From the NCBI GenBank assembly GCA_022402405.1, contig JAKRSG010000239.1:1-10982 (forward strand): 10,982 nucleotides of DNA, given 5' to 3'. The position numbers and the translations under genes were made by a program. Below the pieces are notes generated by a model. It searched no databases. It saw only the letters and a program-made list of their open reading frames with translations, and had not been told where the DNA came from. The stretch comes from Bacteroidia bacterium. Its GTDB lineage: Bacteria; Bacteroidota; Bacteroidia; UKL13-3. Position 1 is the first letter of the stretch. Each line of letters begins with the position of its first letter. Shown here in pieces: positions 1 to 5,463 of the stretch.

Positions 1-1
1 A

Positions 2-58
2 AATTTAGGCAAATCTGCCGAGGAGTTCTTGGAAGGAGTGCAAGAGAGTAGGGAGTAG
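2..58 (+). CDS. 3' end of an unidentified plus-strand gene (partial)
   Basis: The frame starting at base 2 is open from the window edge and ends in TAG at 56-58. It encodes an acidic, helix-like tail reading NLGKSAEEFLEGVQESRE. The other two plus frames give less protein-like peptides and are stopped as well. The stop lies only nine bases from the end of the convergent aspartic-protease gene, a normal layout for two genes meeting tail to tail. Eighteen residues are too few to assign a family, and I do not recognise it. The reality of the gene rests only on residue composition and on the fit to its neighbour. Confidence 0.4.
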   Translation, partial: NLGKSAEEFLEGVQESRE

Positions 59-67
59 TTATTTATC

Positions 68-508
68 TCATTTCCCTTTCATTTCAATTACCAACCTCGA
101 GTTTTTATAATCTATAAGTGCTCTAAAATAATACAACAAATCACTTCCCATTACGCCGTCTATGGGCGGGTAGCCTAGTATTTTGTAGGCGTGGTTTACG
201 TGACTTAAATCTAAAACGGCAATTTCGTGTTTGCTTAGTTTTATGTCGCCAAACTTTAAACTTGGCAGAGAACTTAAATGGGTTTCTACCTGGTTTGAGC
301 CTAAACCAATGGAGTTAATTTCGTATTTATGTAAGGTAGATTCGTCAACAAACTTAAGTATTTGTTCTTGGTCGAATGCCGTTTTAGAAGCACCCGTATC
401 TAATAATAAGCGCGCTTTTTTTCTGCCTATTTTGGCATGTATAAACAGGTGGAAATTGCCTTCTTCAATCTCTATGAATTCGATAGGCAAAATTTGCTTA
501 ATTTTCAA
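68..508 (-). CDS. Small retropepsin-like aspartic protease, cytosolic
   Basis: A 146-residue protein with the hallmarks of a single-lobe clan AA (retropepsin-like) aspartic protease. It has a catalytic loop LLLDTGAS with D37-T38-G39 after a beta-strand, and a second conserved block GVMGSDLL (118-125) followed by ALIDYKNSRLVI, which matches the hydrophobic-glycine and closing strands of this fold. Such enzymes work as homodimers, each chain giving one aspartate. No signal peptide or membrane segment is visible, so it is probably cytosolic. The substrate is unknown. No ATG lies upstream within the open frame, which is bounded by a TAA at 523-521, and the first in-frame ATG (residue 120) lies past the active site. 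TTG at 508 is therefore the likely start, with a weak A-rich AAAGAA upstream. It begins 15 bases after the stop of the T9SS-cargo gene, so co-transcription is likely. The family call is firm; the start codon is less certain. Confidence 0.82.
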   Translation of the reverse strand: MKIKQILPIEFIEIEEGNFHLFIHAKIGRKKARLLLDTGASKTAFDQEQILKFVDESTLHKYEINSIGLGSNQVETHLSSLPSLKFGDIKLSKHEIAVLDLSHVNHAYKILGYPPIDGVMGSDLLYYFRALIDYKNSRLVIEMKGK

Positions 509-523
509 AATCCAGATTCTTTA

Positions 524-1456
524 TTATTGAATCAACAAGCGCTCAAATACCACTCCTTTATTCGTAACTATTTTTACAATGAGGTATTGGTTTGGAAGCA
601 CGAAATCGCTTATTACAAATGCTACTTTCTTCTCTGGCACCTCAGGTTTTTCGGTCTGAACCAAACGCCCTTGTATATCCACTATTTCAATCTCCTTGAT
701 AAGGGCTTCTTCGCTTTCTATCTGTATCTTTTTGCTAGTTGCAGGATTTGGATACATGCGCACTTTTGCTGATGATACAGTTGCATCTTTTACTCCTAAG
801 GCCCAAGTTACTTCAAAACATTGCAATTTGTATAATACTTCGTTGCCTGCATTAAGCACTAAATCGTAAAAGCCGCGAATGTTTTGGTTGTTCGCAATGT
901 TTACATTTAGGTTTAACAAACTGTCGTTTTCAACGTTTATCGAGGTAATTTGTAGTTGGGAGGTCGGACTCCCATTTCTGAAAAAGGAGGCGGTCTGAGA
1001 GCCTTGTGTAAAACGAGTGTTTAGTCCGCTAACACTCACGTTGAGGCTTTGGTTTATATGTCCAACACCCGGATTAACTGCTACAATTCTAGCCCTATTA
1101 GCAGGAGGTGAAACATAAAATGGAGCTAATCCTTCCTCTATGCCCGTAAAAGTATTGTTTAGTTTGTAGGTATATACGCCAGATGTTGCACTGCCTTTAA
1201 TAAACAAAGTGGCCTCGAGTGTATTGTTTGATGTTACCTGAAATCCGTTTGCTGCTATTTGCGAAGTCTGACTACCTTGTTTGTAAAAGTCTAGGGTATA
1301 GGTGCCCGATCCAAATGTGGTGTTTATGCCAGTGATGCTAACAGATAATTGTGTTGCAGGTTCTCCGCTATCGGGTGCAATTACAACGCCTTTTTGTGCT
1401 ACAGCAGTCTCACAAAACAATGCAACAAGTAGCAAAAGAGTATAAATTTTATTCAT
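524..1456 (-). CDS. Secreted two-repeat beta protein with T9SS type A sorting domain
   Basis: A 310-residue exported protein. Residues 1-20 form a Sec signal peptide (MNKIYTLLLLVALFCETAVA, then QK). Two similar units of about 90 residues follow (roughly 26-115 and 125-216). They share SVSITGINT / SVSGLNT, the FYKQGSQTSQ / FFRNGSPTSQ block and a closing G-Y/F-Y-L-N strand. This is an Ig/IPT-like beta pattern that probably arose by internal duplication. Residues about 232-310 are a Por-secretion-type C-terminal domain: MYPNPATSKKIQIES, then IKEIEIVDIQGRLVQTE and final beta strands ending in FERLLIQ. Proteins with this domain cross the outer membrane through the type IX system and are commonly anchored to the surface glycolipid. 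The ATG overlaps the stop of the upstream ligase-like gene by 8 bases, which suggests translational coupling. I see no catalytic motif; an adhesive or structural role is a guess. Confidence 0.85.
   Translation of the reverse strand: MNKIYTLLLLVALFCETAVAQKGVVIAPDSGEPATQLSVSITGINTTFGSGTYTLDFYKQGSQTSQIAANGFQVTSNNTLEATLFIKGSATSGVYTYKLNNTFTGIEEGLAPFYVSPPANRARIVAVNPGVGHINQSLNVSVSGLNTRFTQGSQTASFFRNGSPTSQLQITSINVENDSLLNLNVNIANNQNIRGFYDLVLNAGNEVLYKLQCFEVTWALGVKDATVSSAKVRMYPNPATSKKIQIESEEALIKEIEIVDIQGRLVQTEKPEVPEKKVAFVISDFVLPNQYLIVKIVTNKGVVFERLLIQ
653..662. repeat. Recurrent decamer GGTCTGAACC, copy 1
   Basis: First of three exact copies in either orientation, the others being 2045-2054 (reverse) and 2132-2141. 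It lies in the sorting domain of the T9SS cargo, where the minus strand is read as Val-Gln-Thr. The copies are read in different frames, so shared protein sequence does not explain them. Confidence 0.5.
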
Positions 1457-3386
1457 AAGAAATAGGTTTCAGTTCTTCAAAGGTATGTTTATTTTCTTGA
1501 TTGTACTTGAAAAAATTCTGTATGTATTCCTTACTCAATTCTTTCCCTACAAGTAATTTGTTTGGGTGTTTATGTAAATACGATTTCCCAATGGTATTGA
1601 GGTATAACAAAAACTGATCATTTTTCTCGTCGTACACAAATTGGTATAAACAAGCCATAGCCTCATCTATTTGGTTCATATTATATAAAACAGCACTTTT
1701 ATTAAGCAAGGCATCCGGTTGCTTTGGCGAAATATCTAATAATTTATCATAGTAACTAAGTGCTTCATCATGATTGCCTTCCTTCTCGTAAATGCTGGCA
1801 ACATTGTTTATAACATGCACCTGATATGGGTTTACATCGTATGCTTTTAAGAAACATTCTTTAGCTTTTGCCCATTCATTCAACGAAAAATAGGCTAATC
1901 CCTCATACCATTTTATAGGAATAGAAAAATTATCGATACTCAAAAATGCCGGATTTATTTTCTTCGCTTCACTCAATAAAAGTCCCCAATTTTGCGCACT
2001 ATGCGCCATTATTACCTTCTTAGAATGCGCCTCTTGTTTAAGTCGGTTCAGACCAAAATAAAGCGAAAATACTAAGAGTATGCCAGGTATTAATAAGAAT
2101 GTTTTTCCCTTAAAAACACTTCTATTTTCTCGGTCTGAACCAACTAATATGCAGCATATAATGGCCCATAAAAATTGATGTTCGTTGCGTTCTAACGGAA
2201 AATCAACCAAGGCTACCATGATATATGCCATGCCAATAATTAAGAAGCCAGACAATATTAGTTTTCCTTTGGCATCTGTAGTGTTTTTTAGTCCTTTTAT
2301 TCCTTTGTAAAAGCAGTATGTAATGAGTCCGAGATAGCTTACAAAGCCTATTAAACCTGTTTCGCTCAATACCCAAAGAAAATCATTATGTGGCCTTTGA
2401 AAAGTAGTATATCCATCGCTTATGAGGTAATTGGTTTCCATGAAATTGGCAAGTCCGTATTTAGGGAAATACACCTGCCAATTGCCAAGGCCAACGCCCC
2501 AAGGGAACGATTCTAATATCATTTGCCACGTGTTATTCCATAATAACAAGCGCTCTCGAATGGTATCGTTGTTTAGCAAGAGCGTAAACTTTTCTGGGTA
2601 CACATATATAAGTGCTATTACACCAACAAAGCCTATTATATAAACGCTTAAAGTTGCAATTAATCTGCTTTTATTTAAAGGTTTTAAGCTAAACATAGCA
2701 ACGCTAATTCCTGTAAATAGAGCAACAAGTAAACCTAATAACACAGCTTTGGTTTGTGTAAAAAAGATAGAAGCAATTAAGATTAATAAGTACCCAAGCC
2801 ATGCGTATTTATAGCCCTTTTTTGCCTGAACCAATAAGTAAAATATAAACGGCAAACACAATAGAATAAAAGAAGAATACAAGTTTTTATGTCCGAATAC
2901 TGTTTGTAAATCGTACAAGTTTTTTTGCACCCACAAGCTTTTTCCATCTGTAGTTTTTTCTACGATTTCTTTTAACCACAAAGCAAGAGAAATCATGCTA
3001 GCGCCTGCTATTCCTTTGCTTAACATGTGTAGGTTCAGCCAGCCACTTGATAGGGCTTGATAGATAATAAATAAGCTAGATACGAGTAAGCCATATTTGC
3101 TTAAGCTATACCAAGCTTCGGGAAGGTTTTTGGCATATAAAAGGGATAGTGCACTAATGATAAACCATGTAAGGCTTAGTAAAACTAAGGTTTTTGGGAT
3201 TTTATACGATTCTTTTTTTACGAAGAACCAAATAGGAATAATCAAGATTATTTGTAAAAGAGTTAGGTAAACTTGTCGGCTCAAAAGGGTAGGATCAGCC
3301 AATACCGAAAGCTGCACAAGTGGAATACAAGCTATGCATAGAATGATGAAATAGGAGAATAGTTTGTTTGCTTGTATAGATTCCAT
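1449..3386 (-). CDS. Wzy_C/O-antigen-ligase-like membrane protein with C-terminal TPRs
   Basis: A 645-residue integral inner-membrane protein. The first 450 or so residues hold about a dozen hydrophobic segments. The large periplasmic region characteristic of Wzy_C proteins includes a GHKN motif after the mid-segment (165-168), a RLLLWNNTWQMI...PWGVGLGNW block (about 279-303) and RPHNDFLWVLSETGLIGF (331-348). Family members either polymerise polysaccharide repeat units or ligate glycans to lipid A core or protein. The subtype cannot be told from sequence. Residues about 492-581 hold two to three TPR units (EGLAYFSLNEWAKAKECFLKA, NNVASIYEKEGNHDEALSYY), a frequent fusion in Bacteroidota. An in-frame TTG at 3404 would add six residues. 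I chose ATG 3386 because it begins a normal N-terminus ahead of the first membrane segment. It is the first gene of the minus-strand unit and overlaps the T9SS-cargo gene, which raises a possible link to surface glycan attachment (inference). Confidence 0.85.
   Translation of the reverse strand: MESIQANKLFSYFIILCIACIPLVQLSVLADPTLLSRQVYLTLLQIILIIPIWFFVKKESYKIPKTLVLLSLTWFIISALSLLYAKNLPEAWYSLSKYGLLVSSLFIIYQALSSGWLNLHMLSKGIAGASMISLALWLKEIVEKTTDGKSLWVQKNLYDLQTVFGHKNLYSSFILLCLPFIFYLLVQAKKGYKYAWLGYLLILIASIFFTQTKAVLLGLLVALFTGISVAMFSLKPLNKSRLIATLSVYIIGFVGVIALIYVYPEKFTLLLNNDTIRERLLLWNNTWQMILESFPWGVGLGNWQVYFPKYGLANFMETNYLISDGYTTFQRPHNDFLWVLSETGLIGFVSYLGLITYCFYKGIKGLKNTTDAKGKLILSGFLIIGMAYIMVALVDFPLERNEHQFLWAIICCILVGSDRENRSVFKGKTFLLIPGILLVFSLYFGLNRLKQEAHSKKVIMAHSAQNWGLLLSEAKKINPAFLSIDNFSIPIKWYEGLAYFSLNEWAKAKECFLKAYDVNPYQVHVINNVASIYEKEGNHDEALSYYDKLLDISPKQPDALLNKSAVLYNMNQIDEAMACLYQFVYDEKNDQFLLYLNTIGKSYLHKHPNKLLVGKELSKEYIQNFFKYNQENKHTFEELKPISYE
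2045..2054. repeat. Recurrent decamer, copy 2 (reverse orientation, GGTTCAGACC)
   Basis: Exact reverse complement of copies 1 and 3. It lies in the ligase-like gene, where the minus strand is read as Gly-Leu-Asn, a different reading from the other two copies. Confidence 0.5.
2132..2141. repeat. Recurrent decamer GGTCTGAACC, copy 3
   Basis: Exact copy of 653-662, 78 bases beyond copy 2 and opposed to it. The minus strand is read as Gly-Ser-Asp in the ligase-like gene. With copy 2 it forms a pair of inverted 10-base arms. Confidence 0.5.
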
Positions 3387-3391
3387 TCCGA

Positions 3392-3399
3392 CAAAAATA
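3392..3399 (-). promoter_or_regulatory. Candidate -7 element for the minus-strand unit
   Basis: On the minus strand the octamer TATTTTTG fits the Bacteroidota primary-sigma -7 consensus TAnnTTTG exactly. It ends five bases before the ATG at 3386, so the transcript would have almost no leader. No clean TTTG -33 element is present. The best counterpart is a T-run at 3420-3416, about 17 bases upstream. The octamer also lies in AT-rich sequence where chance matches are common. Confidence 0.28.
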
Positions 3400-3626
3400 C
3401 GCAATCATATGCGATAAAAAGTCTACCACATTTTACCACCTACCTACGTGCTTTTAATGAAAATCAGCAAGTTAAGCTGACTGAAAAAGTCGCATTTGAG
3501 CTCCATACTTTTAAACATCGCCATTTTTTTAATTGTCGCATTACCTTTCTGTATTTCGGCTGAACACCAAGTAAATACAGGCTTATGCGAAAACTATGAA
3601 AATGTGCAAAACTCTAATTTTTCCAC

Positions 3627-3656
3627 AAAAGTGGGGAAAAGTGGTGAAAAGTGGAA
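3627..3656 (+). promoter_or_regulatory. MraZ operator: three tandem AAAAGTGG repeats, 10-base period
   Basis: Three consecutive 10-base units begin at 3627, 3637 and 3647. Each reads AAAAGTGG plus two variable bases (GG, TG, AA). MraZ proteins are known to bind direct repeats at one-helical-turn spacing upstream of their own gene, with GTGG/TGGG-type cores in E. coli and AAAGTG-type cores in mollicutes. This array has the expected sequence, period and position, ending 41 bases before the mraZ ATG, so autoregulation of the division operon is predicted. An opposed copy, TTTTCCAC at 3619-3626, faces the array four bases from the first GTGG and is the exact reverse complement of 3651-3658. Confidence 0.88.
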
Positions 3657-3665
3657 AATTGTTAT

Positions 3666-3673
3666 TACTTTTA
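3666..3673 (+). promoter_or_regulatory. Candidate -7 element for the mraZ operon
   Basis: TACTTTTA differs from the Bacteroidota -7 consensus TAnnTTTG only at its last base. It lies 9 bases downstream of the MraZ repeats and 24 bases before the mraZ ATG. The operator would then cover the -33 region, which fits repression by blocking polymerase. No recognisable TTTG lies at the right distance, and the same octamer occurs by itself at 3506-3513, so the call is weak. Confidence 0.25.
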
Positions 3674-3697
3674 CGCTGTAATCGCTCAACGCTAATA

Positions 3698-4168
3698 ATG
3701 ACGCAGCTTCACGGAGAATACGAATGTAAAATGGATGCCAAAGGGAGGTTAATGATACCTGCTGCCTTAAAAAAGCAGTTACCTGAAGCGGCCAAAGATT
3801 CGTTTTTCATTAACCGTGGTTTTGAGAAGTGTTGTGTATTGTATCCAAGTAATGAGTGGAAGCTTATTGCAGCCGAGATAGATAAGCTGAGTGATTATAT
3901 TCAGAAAGAGCGCACTTTTAAAAGATACTTTTTAAGAGGAGCAAGCAAGCTTGAGATGGATTCTGCTTCGAGGGTGTTAATTCCAAAGCCATTGCAAGAG
4001 TTTGCAGATTTAAAAGGCGAGCTAGTATTATTAGCTTATGGCAATAAAGTAGAGATTTGGAATAAGGCCGAGTACGATAAGATGTTGAGCGAAGAGCCTT
4101 CAGATTTTAGTGCATTGGCAGAAGAGGTAATGAGTAAACGTAAAAAGGAGGATGAAGATGGAAAATAA
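3698..4168 (+). CDS. mraZ: MraZ, transcriptional regulator of the division/cell-wall operon
   Basis: A 156-residue protein with two tandem AbrB/SpoVT-like half-domains, each with the conserved DxxxR motif: DAKGR at 13-17, followed by LMIPAALKKQL, and DSASR at 88-92, followed by VLIPKPLQEF. MraZ forms a ring-shaped oligomer and binds repeated boxes in its own promoter, and three such boxes are present 41 bases upstream. The start is the ATG at 3698, which gives the usual family opening (MTQLHGEYECKMDAKGR). An upstream extension in the same frame would translate the operator and is rejected. The leader has no Shine-Dalgarno sequence, as is common in this phylum. The lysine/glutamate-rich tail (KRKKEDEDGK) overlaps the ribosome binding site and first codons of rsmH. 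It is the first gene of the dcw operon. Confidence 0.96.
   Translation: MTQLHGEYECKMDAKGRLMIPAALKKQLPEAAKDSFFINRGFEKCCVLYPSNEWKLIAAEIDKLSDYIQKERTFKRYFLRGASKLEMDSASRVLIPKPLQEFADLKGELVLLAYGNKVEIWNKAEYDKMLSEEPSDFSALAEEVMSKRKKEDEDGK
4146..4151 (+). promoter_or_regulatory. Strong Shine-Dalgarno site that sets the rsmH start
   Basis: AGGAGG, inside a longer A-rich run, is a near-perfect Shine-Dalgarno sequence lying within the mraZ coding region. It abuts an ATG at 4152 with no spacing, which is unusable, but stands six bases before the ATG at 4158. This decides the rsmH start. Most other genes in this window have no comparable site. Confidence 0.75.
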
Positions 4169-5075
4169 ATATCATGCTCCTGTTATGTTAAAAGAGTGTT
4201 TGGAGGCTCTGCAAATTAAGCCTAATGGTACTTATGTAGATGTAACTTTTGGTGGTGGCGGTCACTCTCGTGCTATATTAAATGCGTTAGGTCCGAAAGG
4301 AAAGTTAATAGCGTTCGACCAAGATGAAGATGCGAAGGCAAATTTGCCAGAAGATAAACGCCTTATATTTATAGATCAAAATTTTGAGTTTATTGGCAAT
4401 CATTTAGCCTACCAATCGTGCTTACCTGTAGATGGTATATTGGCCGATTTAGGTGTTTCTTCTCATCAATTTGATGAGGCAGAAAGAGGCTTTTCGTTTA
4501 GGTTTGATGAAGCGGCATTAGATATGCGTATGATGGCAGTAGGGAATGATCAAACGCCAAGTGCTGCCGAGTTACTAAATACCTTATCACAAAAAGAGAT
4601 TTCAGATATTTTATATCAATACGGCGAGCTTTCTAACGCGTATCAAATAGCTACTTCTATTTGTCAGTTTAGATTGGTTCAGCCCATACAAACGGTGGCT
4701 CATTTAAAGGATGCCATAAAGAAGCAAACCCCCAAATTTAGTGAGTATAAATTTTATGCTCAGGTATTTCAAGCCTTGCGTATTGCGGTGAATAGAGAGA
4801 TGGATGTGTTAAAATCATTTTTAATGCAAGTGCCGCAAATACTAGCGCCTAAAGGTAGATTGGTGGTTATGAGTTATCATTCACTTGAAGATAGGTTGGT
4901 AAAAAATTTTATAGCAAGCGGACAGTTTTCGGGGGAGTTGGAGAAGGATTTTTATGGTGTGGTTAAAAAGCCATTGCAAGCCATAAATAGAAAGGTGATA
5001 GTAGCGAGTAATGAAGAGTTGGAGTTAAACCCGCGAGCTAGAAGTGCCAAGTTAAGAATAGCAGAAAAGGCTTAA
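4158..5075 (+). CDS. rsmH: RsmH (MraW), 16S rRNA m4C1402 methyltransferase
   Basis: Transfers a methyl group from S-adenosylmethionine to N4 of C1402 in 16S rRNA, in the decoding centre. From the chosen ATG it is 305 residues, a normal length for the family. It opens with YHAPVMLKECLEAL. The SAM-binding motif is YVDVTFGGGGHS (26-37), followed by the acidic AFDQDEDA (52-59). Other signature blocks are ILADLGVSSHQFDEAERGFSF (94-114), QALRIAVNREM (205-215), the catalytic-region MSYHSLEDRLVKNF (238-251), and the C-terminal NPRARSAKLR (291-300). An ATG two codons upstream (4152) is in frame but lacks spacing from the Shine-Dalgarno. The gene overlaps mraZ by 11 bases, which suggests translational coupling. 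The order mraZ-rsmH-ftsL is the classical head of the dcw cluster. Confidence 0.97.
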   Translation: MENKYHAPVMLKECLEALQIKPNGTYVDVTFGGGGHSRAILNALGPKGKLIAFDQDEDAKANLPEDKRLIFIDQNFEFIGNHLAYQSCLPVDGILADLGVSSHQFDEAERGFSFRFDEAALDMRMMAVGNDQTPSAAELLNTLSQKEISDILYQYGELSNAYQIATSICQFRLVQPIQTVAHLKDAIKKQTPKFSEYKFYAQVFQALRIAVNREMDVLKSFLMQVPQILAPKGRLVVMSYHSLEDRLVKNFIASGQFSGELEKDFYGVVKKPLQAINRKVIVASNEELELNPRARSAKLRIAEKA

Positions 5076-5079
5076 TAGA

Positions 5080-5463
5080 ATGAACCGAATTATTGTAGAA
5101 GATGAATCAACAAGCAAGCCGGCAGTTGATGCCGAAACGCGCAATTTTACTGCAACAGTAAGGCGTTTTGCTGATTTCGACTTTAAGATAAAACCGGAGC
5201 AGGTTAAGAAGCAAATGCCCTACTTAGTATATCTATTCTTTCTAGTGATGTTGTTTATCTACAACAGTCATAGAAGTGAAAAGATTATTCGTGAGGCCGA
5301 TAAACTGCAGCAAGAAGTAAAGGATTTAAGAAGTGAATATATAAGCGAATTGAGTCAGTTAATGGGCGAAAGCAAGCAATCTGCTGTTGCCAAAAAACTG
5401 GCACCTCATGGAATAAAAGAATTAAAAACCCCACCAAGTAAAATTACCTATGGCCGCGAGTAA
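5080..5463 (+). CDS. ftsL: FtsL-like bitopic cell-division protein
   Basis: A 127-residue single-pass membrane protein. It has a cytosolic N-terminal tail of about 45 residues (including RRFADFDFKIKPEQVKKQ), one hydrophobic segment MPYLVYLFFLVMLFIYN (46-62), then a periplasmic heptad-like helix (about 66-93, SEKIIREADKLQQEVKDLRSE) and a short basic tail. This topology, the size and the position between rsmH and ftsI identify it as the Bacteroidota FtsL-type protein. FtsL pairs with FtsB/DivIC through the coiled coil to activate the FtsW-FtsI septal synthase. Sequence conservation of FtsL is low, so the call leans on topology and synteny. It begins four bases after the rsmH stop, with an AAAGG site about nine bases ahead of the ATG, and its end overlaps ftsI by 14 bases. 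Confidence 0.85.
   Translation: MNRIIVEDESTSKPAVDAETRNFTATVRRFADFDFKIKPEQVKKQMPYLVYLFFLVMLFIYNSHRSEKIIREADKLQQEVKDLRSEYISELSQLMGESKQSAVAKKLAPHGIKELKTPPSKITYGRE

Larger units (their letters stand above)
3387..3697. other. Divergent intergenic region between the ligase-like gene and mraZ
   Basis: These 311 bases separate two divergently transcribed units. I find no convincing gene. A short plus-strand frame from a TTG at 3496 encodes a hydrophobic stretch, but it runs through the MraZ operator and has no recognisable product. The plus-strand frame that extends mraZ upstream to 3596 also reads through the operator, so it is untranslated. The right third holds the operator repeats. The left part carries only weak promoter-like words and a T-run at 3524-3530. 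Confidence 0.8.

Noticed and set aside
59..67. Transcription terminator between the convergent genes at the left edge
   Set aside because: Only nine bases separate the two stops, and I see no GC-rich hairpin with a T-run on either strand there.
437..772. Plus-strand frame opposite the protease and T9SS-cargo genes
   Set aside because: It is antisense to two well-supported minus-strand genes and its composition shows no family features.
3387..3404. TTG at 3404 as start of the ligase-like gene
   Set aside because: It is in frame, but ATG 3386 is a better codon and still precedes the first membrane segment. The six extra codons overlap a candidate -7 element.
3421..3435. A further MraZ-like box (AAAATGTGG on the minus strand) for the divergent unit
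   Set aside because: It carries one extra base within the core and is a single copy, so it does not match the repeat or its 10-base period.
3627..3656. Reading the tandem repeats as a CRISPR-like or generic iteron array
   Set aside because: The units are 10 bases with no spacers and sit directly before mraZ. The MraZ operator explains sequence, period and position.
3496..3681. Plus-strand frame with a hydrophobic N-terminus resembling a signal peptide, starting at TTG
   Set aside because: It starts at a non-ATG codon with no ribosome binding site, the hydrophobic stretch comes from T-rich intergenic DNA, and its second half runs through the MraZ operator repeats. No recognisable protein follows.
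3596..3697. N-terminal extension of MraZ to an ATG at 3596
   Set aside because: The added residues translate the operator repeats, whereas the ATG at 3698 gives the standard family N-terminus.
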